Shown piece after piece: positions 12,201-23,070 of a stretch of 64,000 nucleotides of DNA. The notes below the pieces were generated by a model. That model searched no databases. It worked only from the letters and a program-made list of their open reading frames with translations, and was not told the origin of the DNA. The position numbers and the translations under genes are program-made. Origin of the DNA: Melanocharis versteri (taxonomy: Eukaryota > Chordata > Aves > Passeriformes > Melanocharitidae). Position 1 is the stretch's first letter. The number at the start of each line of letters is the position of its first letter. The stretch is from the NCBI GenBank assembly GCA_013397845.1, contig VZTG01005248.1, positions 5,190,068-5,254,067 of the forward strand. The letters are read 5' to 3'.

Positions 12201-15200
12201 GTGAACACATCCAAAATTCCAATGACCTAAAAAAGAAAAAGAAAAAAAAGGAAAAAAATTTAATGACTGATTTGACACAATAAAGCCTAAATCACCTAAT
12301 AAGTGAAAAAACATAATCCAAAACATTTCCATAGTGAGAAATTAGCTACAGGCATAAACATGGCAGAAAGGATACCTAAAGTAGCACCAGGATTTGTTTT
12401 GTGTTAGATTTTGTAACTCAGATGGCAGCTTTACTCTGTGATAAAAAAATATAAGAAGTATCTACTGGAACTAAAAGTTCAGAGGCTGTTTTATGTAAGA
12501 GGAGACAGTATTTTATCACTTTAATACTGAAGTCTTGAAAATAAACCAGAAAAATCAGTCTATAATATGAAGCACTCTTAAGTGCTCTCCACCTAGCTGG
12601 GCCTGCTGCCTGTCAATGAAGTACACTTTAAACATCATCTAATTTCAGTAACAACTTAGGTGATTTAGGTACATAGACTACAAGAGCTTACTGGAAGTAC
12701 AAAGAAGAAACCAGAACTAAACTGTTTTTATTGAGAAAAAATTAGCAAGAACTTGATATGATTTACTAGGCCTTATACCTTAAGCTCTCCAAAGAGCTCT
12801 TTTTGTCAAATAAAAGCATTCTATCACTGAAGAGAGAAATAACAATCTAGTAAAATGGATTTTCCACCACAGCTTTTCCTATTAGTACGGTTTTTAGAGA
12901 ACTATACAAACTGACTGGGTGCATTACACTAAATACCAATGCTTCTTTGAAGCCCATTAAATACCAGAAAATTAAATATACAGAACTCAATGCTCGAAAA
13001 GAAGTAACTGGGATTATCTAAAGCCAGATTTTAGTCTAGATGCTTCTTAATCCAGGCAGTGCCTAAATAACACAGGCTTTTAGAGCTGTTTTAGCTGCTG
13101 CTAATTCTTTTCTACCCCTGCTGTCTTTTCAGAGGAAGACTCCCATGCCTCTGAGTGCTTGTGGTGTTTCCCAGGTGCAGGCTGCTATGTCACTGAATCA
13201 CAAAACATTCTGAGCTGGAAGGGACCCATAGAGATCATCAAGCACAACTCTTAAGTGAATGGCCTGTACAGGCATTGAATACACAATTTTGGTATTACTA
13301 GCACCATGGGGCTGTGCAGGTCTTTGCTAGAAAGCAAGCTAAAAGACTAAAAACCTTTATAATCTTGTTCAACCCTATCTTTGTTGCCATACAGACATCA
13401 GATCATACATCAAGAATTGTCATCCAAATCAGATATCTTAAAAAAAAAAGTGAAAATAAAGAGAAGCATGAGCAGAATGGAGCAGGGAAATGCAAGAAAA
13501 GGACAACTTCTTTTACTTAAAGCTTTAAATCCCCAACCGTGATGAAATCCTTATTGCACATATTTTTAGTCTTTCCACATTAAGGGCAAACTACTACAGT
13601 TAGCCTGGATATTAACAAAATGTCATAATGATGAAGATAGAAAAACTAATAAAGATAAAGGCAGAAAATTACAACTCCCTTTCTCTGTAGCTGCTTATAT
13701 CTTTGAGAAAAAGTCACTAATAATATTTACCTGGGACTGTTATATGAAACTAATTAAAGAAGAATAACTACCATAAAACAATAATTAAACCCACAGAGGA
13801 TGTGGTTATTATTTCAATAATACTTTGAATTATTATTTATAATGTTAGCACCTCTAGTGCTAACATTACAGTAAGAATTTTCTCTTTTATGACAGTTTTA
13901 CATAAGGTTTTCCTTTTCTCTGTGGAGGTAGCGAGAGAAAGGAGGAGGACAGGATTACAAAGATGTAGATTACACCAGTGCAGCATAATGCAGCTCCACA
14001 GGCATTTCCTAAGGCAGCGTGTGTACGCAAACACACACACAGAGCATATACAGCCAGAAAAGTTGTGTGCTCTCCTCAGATTCACATATACAAAGAAGGA
14101 AGTTAACATTTTAGCAGTAGTCTTACTCAATATGCATCTTTCCTTACCAAGCCCCATTTTCTCAGAAGTCTTGCTCGTTCTCCTTAAGCAGGTATTTCCA
14201 TGCCCTCATACACCTAAGCAAGAACTGTAAGAAAATAAACCCCATCACATCTGAATGTAGCAGTGAAAGACACTGGGACACCACAATAAAAAGAAGGGAC
14301 ACAGAGGAGGATGAAATAATGCGGCTGCTGTATCACGTCCGTCTGTGCACCAAGGCATTATCAGGCATTCCTGATAATGAAACACGAGAGCATGAAGAGC
14401 ATGTTTCCATACAGAACATAGCAGCCCCAAAACACACTAATGAAGTTCACCAACATTCTAATGCATATTCATTCAAGTAAACAGAGTTCCTGGTACTTAC
14501 TTAATGCTGCCTGATGTACATTATTGCTGAGGTAAGGTTGCAAACTTAGGGTGACAAACCTATCATTGCTGCAAATCCTCTACAGTGAATGAAGCCACCA
14601 AGATCAATGCTCAGCTCTCAAAGAAGGGAATTTTAAATAATGAACCAGAAAACTCTCTAAATATGCCAAGGATTTCACAATACTTCTCTTGCTTTACAAA
14701 TCAGATTTTCTAAAAATCCTGAAATCCATCTTAGTGTCCAAAGTGGGAAGACATACTAATAGTTAATAAATTTTAAAATAAAAGTGAAGGACCCTTTTCC
14801 TCAGTGATCTTTATTTAATAGTTGTGGTTTGGGATTATTTTCCTGTACTGAAGAAGAGTCATTCATATTTCCATTTAGGCCAGAGATTTTTGCAGCTATA
14901 TTAGGAACAAGGAAGTATGGGATAAAATAAATCCTCTGAGAAAGATACAACTTCAGCTACTTGTTCAGGAAAAGGGAAAGAACCGGACAAAGTGTAGTCA
15001 GCTCCCTCCCTTATAATATGATGGAAAATCCTGTTTCTGTCTGAAATGCTCAAAATTAAAGACAATGCTTTTGTCTTTAATTATTGTCTAAAGTAAAGAA
15101 CTTTATGATGTTCCAGCACAAAAGTAAGCCACCATAAACAATCACAAGAATAATTTATTTTTCACAGTGTTGCCTATATGAAATGTAACAGAGATACCTG

Positions 15201-18200
15201 TGAAACCTTCTATAAATGTATTTTTGGTGTTAATCAGCACAATACTGACACTGAGATGGAAGCCCAGCTGAGGAATGAACCCAGTACACTCTGCAATGGC
15301 AATGAAAAGCATCTGTGGAAATCAGCAGCAGTGCTGCCTTTTCAGGGTCTTCATTTTATCCCTATTAACTCTGCCAAGAGGCAATGTCTCAAATAAATAA
15401 GCCCACAAAGAATGCATCTACTGTACATTTGACTGAAAAATAACCTGGATTTCTTCCGCCTGCACTGAAATACTTTAACAGCTTTTATCTCAAGGACAGG
15501 GTGTAATATTGCATCACTCCCATAGAGCTACAGATCGGTTTGGGTTGGAAGGGACTTTCAGGTTCATACAGTTCTAATCCCCTACCATGGGCAGGGACAT
15601 TTTCCACTAGACCAGGCTGCCCAAAGCCCCATTCAACCCAGCCTTGGACACTTCCAGGGATGAAGCATCCACAACTTCTCTGAACAACCTGTGCCAGTGC
15701 CTCATGACCCTCACAGTAAATAATTTCTTCATTCTGTCCAATCTGAATCTACCCTGTTTCAGTTTAAAGTATTGTCTCTTGCCCTGTCACTACATGCACT
15801 TGTAAAAAGTTCCTCTCCAGCTCTCTTGTAGCCCTCTTCGTGTACTGGAAGGCTGCTCTGAGGTCCCTCCAGAACCTTCTCTTCTCCAGGCAGAATAACT
15901 CCAACCTTCCCAGCCTGTCTTCATAAGAGAGATGCTCCATCTGCCTGAAGTGTAAACCCACAAAACCACCCATCTACTGGCCTAACTTGTTTTCCACAGG
16001 TATGCTTTCACTCAATATATTCACTTTGAAGCCTGTGGGGGGTGGGTAGCAGCATCTCCAGCCTTTCTTAACGCTACTGTGTGTGTCCCCTGACCACATT
16101 CACCAACTTTTACTATTGTTAACAAATAAATAACAGATTCACATTGGTACAGTGGTATCTGCCCTTCCCTTCTCAGCTGCCTCCTTTTCCAAACACTATT
16201 CCAACAGCAGAGCACAACGGTGAATAGCTCCTCATCTCTGTCCTCTCCTGTACTTTGGTGTATTGGATTACTTTTATTCAAGCACAGTTTCTGATGTAAG
16301 CAGCAGTACATCAAGAAAAGACCTGAATCTAGATTAAATTAATAAGTAATGTAGGTTATGTCTCTCATACAGTAAGTGCTGCTTTCTCTTGCAGATGTTA
16401 TGCATGAAAACACAGTGAAGTTGAGTGGCTTTAGCACTCAGGCTAAACAAGCAAATACATTTTTTAAGAAAGAGCCTTGCTAGAGTGCACTGAACTACAT
16501 ATTATGCCGCATTACATTTTCTGCAGGATTAACTTCATGTTCTTGTGCTGCTCTATGTCATGGGCACTTCCATCCTTTTATTACACTTAGAACTCTCAAT
16601 CTTTTTAGAATTTTAACTATTCATGCCAAAGCTTGTACCGCAGTCACCTTTCTTCCTCACAGATTACCAGCACATGAGATAAGGGACGCCTCCTTTTCTT
16701 CTGCCAGTCAGCACACTGGCAGTCACAAGCCATACCCATAAGCATCACCACACTCTTCCTTCAAAGGATTCAGATATAACACTGGACAGATTCAAATCCT
16801 GCAGACAGACTCATCTTCATCTCTAGATTGGATGCCAATCAAAAGAGAAAGTTTGGGTTTCAGTGCTGTTTTTCTTATTTTAACTTCATGGAATAAGCTC
16901 ATCAATTTGCTTTATTAGTGCCCAAGGCTTGGTGTGAATAAGCGGCTAACAGCTGAAGCCCAGCCTACATAAAACAACTATTAGTCAGGTTAGGAAAATA
17001 TGCAGAAATTACAACAGATACCTCCCTATGTTGATTTATTGACTTTTGAGTACCAAAATAAAATGACTCCAGAGTCCTGTTAGCTCCCTAGATGTGCTAA
17101 GCTTCCAGCCTGTAGAAAAGCAAATAGGAGTGTTTCTCCCTTACAAATTTTGACAGCAGTAAACTGTCCAGTTATAACTATGTTTTTGCTTTCATAAGGA
17201 CCAATAGGAGATTTGCTCTTTCCAGACAGGATTCCTGAATTGCACTTTACTGGCATATATGTATCCAAAGAATGTGAATTTTTAGCTGATGCAGTCCTGC
17301 AGGACTTGCTGCAGGAAACCTCTTCTAACACAGTGAGCATGCTCTCATCCATTAAGGCATCACTCATTTACAACTCCCTTGTTGGTCTGATTTTGTACAC
17401 TGCAGACGCTGTTGCTTTCCACGCTCATGTCAGGCTAGATGAACTGCAAAAGATGACAGATTTAAGATTTTTCTCAAGCAAGAACATAGCATGACCCACT
17501 ATTTTCTATGGAACCAATTCCTCCCCTGGTTGACACTGTGTAGATGAAAATCAAAAGCTCAACGTTTTTTCAAAATAAAAAAGAAAACAGAATTAAAAAG
17601 CAGCCAGCCTAAAAGTGTATCATCCTTAAAAATGTAACTGTAGAGAGACAGGTAATTTGGTGTCTGTTGGATACCCAGTTCCTTCCAAAGAGGGAAAAAA
17701 AGCTACATGCTCCTCATAATGCAAAACACACACTGGTCTTCAGATGTGGGAATACACCAGAGAATAATTTCCAGTCTGAGCAACGAATGAGAGCATAATA
17801 AAGAGTACCTTTAAACAAATACTGCAGTGGCCTCTTACATACAGAGTTTCCAGGAAGGGAAAACATCTGTGGAATATTAACTGACCCAAGAAAAGTTTAA
17901 TGGGCATTTGTCAGAAATTTTACACCAGAAACACATCCAGAATTTAATTGGTAGAACTGCATCAGAATTCCTCTGGGTGCCTATATGTACGCATAGGTAT
18001 ATACATATGTACATACAAACTTTGATAAAATCCACACTCTGACACAAGCTACCAGCATGAGCCACTGCTCTTCTCTTCCTCTCTCCAGTGCCATCTCCCC
18101 TTGCCAGCTATTCTGCACTCCTGCTTGAAAACTTCTCTTAACAAACTGGAGGTGGGGAGAGCACCAGGGCTGGACCACTGCAAACAACAGTGCACTTGTT

Positions 18201-21200
18201 CCAACAAAAGCGGGCATCAAGGTATTGCTTACAGTCCAAACATGTAAGAAAATCCAAGTTATTTGCCAAAAGAAACTAAAGGTTCTCCACCTCCACTTGT
18301 CCAGGTTTCGCTCTGCACACACAGACATCTCCATTAACTGCAGAAGAATACACAAGTACAGAGCTATGCAAATGTTTGAGAGCTAAAGCCAGGGCCAAAG
18401 TTAGCCTGCTGGCCATATTCTCACTGCTTTTGGTTTTAAGCCAGAGCCGTAATAGGTAAGTTTTAAAGGTCCTCATTTTAAATTAACTCAAAATGGACAG
18501 AAATACGGAACAGAAGCAGCACTACTGAAAAATATTTCCTAAAGGTAAAAAGACTGTTCCTCTGTACAAGATTCACGAGATGTGAAAGAAATAATCAAGA
18601 GTTGCTAAGGCTGTAGTGGGATGAATACTACAAACTATCATGATTAAATGAAGGAGAAAAACGACCTCAAGCAGTGCTTTCTTCATTCTGCCTTAGCTGT
18701 GTTAACTCCTCATTTCCATACGATGCCCTCCCATGTGCCAGCTATTTATGCAGCTACAGAGTGATCCAGCAGCTTATCCCACTGGAAATAAACTTTTCTT
18801 TTTGGCAATGTCTAAGGAATTGATCTGGGTTAGACTGCTTCTTTGGTAGTAGAAGCAGCTTATGAAGTCTGGGAAACATCCTGGGTCCTCTCAAATTAAA
18901 AGGCCTACCAAAAAAAAAAAAAAAAAAAGCATACCAGTGCCGTTAAAGACTGATTTATCTCTTAACAGCCAGGTCTCATCCTCTTCACACACAGCCTCTG
19001 TCCCTTGGCCCTCAACACCATTACTCCTCTGGATTTGTTTGCAAAGGGTTGATGAGAAGTCCCACGTGATCAAGTCTGCATGGTTTATACAGGAACATTC
19101 CTCACTTCATGGTCTATATAGAAATATGCCTCACTACATTTACTTGAGAGCCTTTACGGAGAGCAAAGGTCTAATGAAAGATGGTATGCCAACAACCAGT
19201 CACCTCTTCCTGAAAATGCCTACATAAACAAGCAAATTGACCTGTGAGTTAGCTTCCCTACAAAGTAAAATACAATTCCAGTAAAATTCAGTAGAATTAC
19301 TCCTATATTTGCTTTTACAGGACTCCTGGTCATCCTACAACCCTTTCACATAAAAAAGATGAGCATATTCCTCAAAGAGTATATAATGGAGGTCATCTAT
19401 AGTATTAAGCAGCAGTTTTCCTCCATTTTTCTTCACTGACATGCCGATGAATTGTATCACTGGGACACAGGTTTAATGGTATCTTCTGCTATCTTAATGG
19501 ACAATCAGAGCTGCCATTTTTAACACGTGTCAGACCGTTACAATTTCTTCCATCATTCTGAATACAGCATGAGGTTAAATAAACTATGATAATGTATTGC
19601 TGTATGCTTAACACAAAAATTCCCTGAAAGCTATGAGGGGCAGAGATGGTCCACTGAGAGGTAGTCACAGTGAAATAAACAAAACATCACATTTTCCATA
19701 AAAGCCAACACCAAATTCCTTGTGATTACAGAAGTAATTTTGAAACAAAAATAGGTAAGAAGAGTGAACTGGATGCATTTCTAACCATCAAATACACAGA
19801 AGAAATTATTTCCTGTGAGGGTGGTGAGACACTGGAACAGGTTGCCCAGAGAAGCTGCGGACACCCCATCCCGGGAAATGTTCAAGGTCAGGTTGGATGG
19901 GGTGCTGAGCAACCTGGTTTAGTGAAAGGTGTCCCTGCCCACAGCAGAAGGGCTGGAACCAGATGATCTTTCATACCCCTTTCAATGCAAGCCATTCTAT
20001 GGTTCTATGTTCCTATGAAATATGCAAAAAGAAGCTCTCTGACAGAATGGTCGTGGGTCAAAGGGTCGGGCTGAAACCCATGATGAGGAGCAATACTGCC
20101 ATTCTAGTTTAATTTTGGATGGGTGGAGCAGCTAAAGGAGTACCCTTGAGATCAGCTCAGGAACCGAAAATCCTAAAAGGCATTGTTGCTGCTAATTCAC
20201 CATGGATGACACCATTGACAAAAGGGAGTGAGGCTGGGGTGGCGGATAGGAATCGTCTTGATGGCTGTACTGCCATGTCAGTCTCATCACAGATGGGTGG
20301 AACAGTTAGTTTCTGCCTCCAATCCCTGAAGGATCACTTATTCAGTTTTTGTACTCTAATGAGTATATGCCATAATTCATGTTAAAACTTCTCCTTAGTA
20401 CATAAACCTCTTCTTTCTGTGGACCAAACTGTTTCCTAAGATTGTAAATCATTCCCTTCCTTCATATATATTGATTTGTAACTTATACAAATTGTGCTCA
20501 TGTTCCCCAGTGAGCATTTTCTTCTGGACTCTTTAATTACCAATTGAGTCCACAGAGGAGTTCTAGAGCATTATTCCGAAGCGCATACACTGCATAAAAC
20601 CTGCTAGAAGTGGAAAATGCTATCCAACAGATTATTCTGGGAAATGGAAGAAAAATAATCTCAAAATTCTGGACACAGTTAGGAGCTTGGCAACTGCACA
20701 GGCTGCTCTGCTCCCAAATGCTCAGTTAAGAAAATGCTGAGAGTATTAAAGCCCATACACAGAAGTCTCCTGCAAACATTAACTCTTTAACATATGCAGC
20801 AGTGGTTATGAGGCAGTTACTTAGAAGCAATCAGACTAAAAGATTTAAATTAAAATATTACAAGCAGTTAGTTTCTTAAGCCTATAAAAAGCTCTTTTTT
20901 CCTTCTGGACAGTCAGGATAGCCCACAAATTATTCCTCAAAGAACCTAGTTGGTACTCACGATATTAATATTAAAATGTTAAAAGGCAATGACTAGTTAT
21001 TGTTATTACCAATTTCTCTCATCCTCACTTTTGATCTCTTAGTTTTTTGTGAAGGCCCTCTGAATGGAGGTATGCTCTAATCTTCCACATCAACTAACAT
21101 TTTAAACAATGTTCTTATGCATCATTTTAACAGCTCCCTCCAAACAATCAGTTTTTTTATCCCATATGCATTCTTCACGAATAGCACATAAAACCACTAC

Positions 21201-22090
21201 TGTGATCCTCCAAGCCCATCCTGGGACCCTTCTCACCTGGAATCCATGCTTTGACTCCATAAAAACTGTTTTTGCACAAACTTCTTCTTTATTTTTTTCC
21301 TAAACCACTAAGCAGTATTGGGACCATGTATCTTTCTCTCAATTACACTTTCAACACATCTCTCTACAGCTGTTCTTCTTTCATGTTACATGGGAATTAT
21401 ATGCTGAATTCTATAACCTATTCTCTGCTTCACAGTAAAGCAATTTGTTTAGTCATTTGTGGACTTTTCCTGTTTTCCACTAATATCAGCCTGAAACTTT
21501 CAAATGCTTCATGAATGATAAAAAAAGGGAAAAACGCTAACCCCTCCCCAAAGATACGCATGCGTGCATCTTCATGCAAGCTCAGGGGAATTAAAAAAAA
21601 AAAAAAAGAAGACGCTGGCACCTGAGACCCACAGACCTGTGCTCTGCATTCTCCTGCAACTCACGGGAACATAGTGATGGAGACTGTAATTTCTGGTCTT
21701 TAATCCCTCTCACTAGCCCTGAGCAAATTGCACTGTGGTCCTAACCTTTCCCACCCAATCTTTCCTACATGGAAATTAAGTGGTGTTTCCCACAGGATAT
21801 TCTAGTTTGTGTGAATCGATGTTTGTAGGACATACAGATATAAGACAGGCTGAAAGATTCCAGAATTCCATTCAGCTACACATCTGCCCTGTCCAAACCT
21901 ACATATTTTCTTTGATTTTGAGTGGCTAAGCTGTGGTTTTGAGCTAATGACCCAACTCACGTTTTCATGCTTCATGTGTTTCAGGAGACGCAGCTCTCGG
22001 TAAGCTCGTTTGGCAAAGAGTTCAGACTGAAACGGGCGGTACAACTTCTTAATGGCCACTTTGGTACCACTTCTTCCATCGACGGCGGAG
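181..22090 (-). CDS. MAPK12: MAPK12 (p38 gamma MAP kinase), exons 2-6; 3' part off window, exon 1 missing
   Basis: Stress-activated serine/threonine kinase, prominent in skeletal muscle in mammals. Exons on the minus strand are 22090-21961, 12226-12168, 10861-10750, 1914-1885 and 228-181 (379 coding bases, all phases compatible). Subtype evidence is KKLYRPFQSELFAKRAYREL in the N-lobe, MPFMGTDLSKIMKHEKL around the hinge and DLKPGN in the catalytic loop. These match p38 gamma and differ from p38 delta and from the neighbouring MAPK11. The gatekeeper is Met (YLVMPF). The DFG, TGY and PDZ-binding C-terminus would be in exons 7-12, beyond the left edge. Exon 1 with the glycine-rich loop is not visible and probably falls in or beside the gap at 22668-22747. 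Introns 2 (9.7 kb) and 4 (8.8 kb) are long and hold all the repeats recognised in the gene. Confidence 0.95.
229..1884 (-). other. MAPK12 intron 5
   Basis: A 1.66 kb AT-rich intron bounded by GTAAGT and GCAG. No repeat or RNA gene recognised. Confidence 0.85.
1885..1914 (-). CDS. MAPK12: MAPK12 exon 5 (30-base micro-exon)
   Basis: Encodes YIHSSGIIHR between TTTTTACAG and GTAAGT. It has the same 30-base size and phase as MAPK11 exon 5. Confidence 0.94.
6480..7080. mobile_element. LTR-like interspersed repeat
   Basis: A GC-richer block in an AT-rich intron with repeated phrases such as GGTCCTCCATGG and TGGTCCTCCATGGGTTGCAG. Farther on it has GCTAATGGGCTCAGC and CTTCTCAGAGAAGCCACCCC. I recognise this phrase order as a common passerine interspersed repeat, most likely an endogenous-retrovirus LTR. 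The family name and exact ends cannot be given by eye. The 240-codon open frame across it (6493-7215) is not considered a gene. Confidence 0.5.
9130..10555 (+). mobile_element. CR1 LINE fragment (degenerate reverse-transcriptase region)
   Basis: Plus-strand sequence follows the avian CR1 ORF2 order: a segment with GAAGGGCTTCTAC, then CAAGGTACTCAATGCC, CTTCAAAAGGGTAAGGAAGA, CATGGATTTACAG, the RT-like SSKAFETLS, VLFNIFLTDLDDG, and finally GGAGGTGATCCCTCCCC. Many stops and internal deletions show it is dead. It ends abruptly near 10555 without the CR1 3' tail, so it has been truncated at both ends. It lies in MAPK12 intron 4, opposite in strand to the gene. Confidence 0.88.
10750..10861 (-). CDS. 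MAPK12: MAPK12 exon 4 (Met gatekeeper)
   Basis: A 112-base exon between TTTTAAG and GTTTGC. It encodes YLVMPFMGTDLSKIMKHEKL and continues to QMLKGLK. The Met at the gatekeeper position is the feature that makes p38 gamma insensitive to classical p38 alpha/beta inhibitors. A CR1 fragment ends about 190 bases downstream in intron 4. Confidence 0.97.
10862..12167 (-). other. MAPK12 intron 3
   Basis: A 1.3 kb AT-rich intron between GTAAGT and TTTTAAG. Nothing recognised in it. Confidence 0.85.
12168..12226 (-). CDS. MAPK12: MAPK12 exon 3
   Basis: A 59-base exon between TTTTTTAG and GTAAGT. It encodes VIGILDVFTPDVTLEKFND plus two bases of a split Phe codon. Size and phase equal exon 3 of MAPK11. 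The DVTLEKFND segment is diverged from the human p38 gamma DETLDDFTD. Confidence 0.95.
13189..13308 (-). mobile_element. SINE with tRNA-Ile-like head and CR1-like tail (TguSINE1-like)
   Basis: On the minus strand, 13308 to about 13259 aligns with the middle and 3' half of tRNA-Ile: CATGGTGCTAGTAATACC, then a degenerate T-arm region ending GTACAGGCCA. The following sequence to 13189 is a CR1-type tail with GGGTCCCTTCCAGCTCAG and TTTTGTGATTCAGTG. The tRNA 5' half (A-box side) is missing, so this copy is 5'-truncated. This architecture is known from the passerine SINE family TguSINE1. The alignment was done by eye. Confidence 0.7.
15515..15945 (-). mobile_element. CR1 LINE 3' end
   Basis: The minus strand reads the CR1 3' region: GATGGAGCATCTCTCTTATG, GAGAAGAGAAGGTTCTGGAG, then to the 3' end (plus strand GGTTTGGGTTGGAAGGGACT). 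The frame includes MEHLSYEDRLGRLELFCLEK, a degraded CR1 ORF2 C-terminus. About 430 bases and 5'-truncated, in MAPK12 intron 2 in the gene's sense. Confidence 0.9.
18910..18928 (+). repeat. Poly(A) tract (19 A)
   Basis: An uninterrupted run of 19 A in MAPK12 intron 2. No retrocopy is recognised upstream of it. Confidence 0.9.
19797..20018 (+). mobile_element. CR1 LINE 3' end
   Basis: Plus-strand CR1 tail: GTGAGGGTGGTGAGACACTG, GAACAGGTTGCCCAGAGAAG, GGTTGGATGGGGTGCTGAG, ending in the octamer-like repeats ATTCTATGGTTCTATG. About 220 bases, heavily 5'-truncated. Confidence 0.9.
21961..22090 (-). CDS. MAPK12: MAPK12 exon 2
   Basis: A 130-base exon between CGTAAAG and GTGAGT. After one base of a split codon it encodes SAVDGRSGTKVAIKKLYRPF and continues to LLKHMKHEN. 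It carries the catalytic Lys (VAIKK) and the alpha-C Glu (YRELRLL). QSELFAKRAY is the p38 gamma form. Confidence 0.97.
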
Positions 22091-22667
22091 CTTTACGGGA
22101 AAAGAAAGAGTTTGGTGAGCAAGGACCAAAGCAAGCCTGCAAACCCCAGCAAACCCGGCCGGCACCGGGCAGCGGCTGCGTCCTGCCCCATGCTGCCGGG
22201 CCCTCGGCCTGCAGCCCCCGTGCCACGGGGGGAGACCACCTCCCCAAAGCACCTCTGCCAGCAGCCATCTCCTTTCATTTGTTTAAAAGCCTGCCAGACT
22301 CTGTGATGAAATGTAGGCAAATATCAAAAGCTTTAAAGAGGAACATCTGGGGAGTGGGAAAAAAATCCCCAGACCAAAAATAAGACGAACAATCCCACAA
22401 AACGCCCAAACCCAGCACCAACGCAGACCCAAACCAAGGGGCCCGCCCCAAGAGCTACAACACCGCGGGCTCCGGGGACGCTGCCGCTCCGGGGTGCCGC
22501 GGGCCCGGCTCGGCAGCCGCGGGCACTGCTCCCCGGGCACAGCCGGGGCAGCGCTCCGGGCTCTGCTCGCTCCAGGGACGGAACACGCGCGGGTCGGCTC
22601 CCCCGGCGGAACAGCCCGGCCCGGGGCGGCCAGGTGAGCAGCGGGGCCGCCCCTCTGCCCCCGCGGG
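22091..22667 (-). other. MAPK12 intron 1, proximal part
   Basis: Sequence upstream of exon 2 rises in GC from about 22130 and becomes very CpG-rich toward the gap. No p38 exon 1 sequence (GFYRQE or GSGAYG) is readable on the minus strand here. Confidence 0.6.
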
Positions 22668-23010
22668 NNNNNNNNNNNNNNNNNNNNNNNNNNNNNNNNN
22701 NNNNNNNNNNNNNNNNNNNNNNNNNNNNNNNNNNNNNNNNNNNNNNNCAGCGGCAACGGCACCGGCAGCGGCCTCCCTCCCCTCCGGCCCGGGCGCCCGG
22801 GGCTGCGCTCCGCCGAGGCTGAGGCGCGGAGGGCGCGGTGCGCCGGCGGCGGTGCCCGGACAGGGAGGCAGGTGCCGAGGCTCTCGCTGTCCGTGCGAGT
22901 CCTTGCAGCGGGGAGCAAACCCGTCCCGGCCGTCTCTTCCCCGCCACGGTGCGACCGCTCCCGCGGGGCCCGTTTTGCGTCTGTGTTCAGGCTCCGGTGA
23001 GGTGCCACCA
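22130..23010. promoter_or_regulatory. CpG island, probable MAPK12 promoter and first exon, containing a gap
   Basis: About 0.9 kb of strongly GC- and CpG-rich sequence in an otherwise AT-rich region, interrupted by 80 unknown bases at 22668-22747. It lies just 5' of MAPK12 exon 2, where the promoter and exon 1 are expected. Promoter function is inferred from composition and position. Confidence 0.7.
22668..22747. other. Assembly gap (80 N)
   Basis: A run of N inside the CpG island. The human MAPK12 first exon has about 125 coding bases, so if exon 1 is here the 80-base size is an underestimate or only part of the exon is masked. Confidence 0.99.
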
Positions 23011-23070
23011 GCTGCTGCATGAAAGTGTTAAGGAGTACGAGAGGCTGCAGCTGGTAGAACACAAAAGTAA
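22985..23070 (+). other. Candidate first or second exon of a divergent transcript
   Basis: On the plus strand, a TCTGTGTTCAG acceptor-like site is followed by about 77 bases and a GTAAGC donor-like site near 23066. An open frame runs across it from the CpG island (22838-23167), but the product has no recognisable domain. It could be a divergent noncoding transcript from the MAPK12 promoter, or chance. Confidence 0.15.

Larger units (their letters stand above)
12227..21960 (-). other. MAPK12 intron 2
   Basis: A 9.7 kb intron that hosts the SINE (13189-13308), an antisense-oriented CR1 copy (15515-15945), a CR1 3' end (19797-20018) and two poly(A) tracts (18910-18928 and about 21593-21607). 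The stretch 21090-21480 is pyrimidine-rich on the plus strand and unidentified. Confidence 0.8.

Noticed and set aside
13259..13308. A functional tRNA-Ile gene
   Set aside because: Only part of the tRNA is present, the stems are degraded and it is fused to a CR1 tail, so it is a SINE head.
15764..15973. 69-codon minus-strand frame as a gene
   Set aside because: It is the degraded C-terminal part of a CR1 ORF2 in a 3'-end copy.
22283..23062. Long minus-strand frames across the first CpG island
   Set aside because: They are extended by translating N as unknown residues, and the Arg/Pro/Ala/Gly composition is that of untranslated CpG-island DNA. No p38 exon 1 motif is present.
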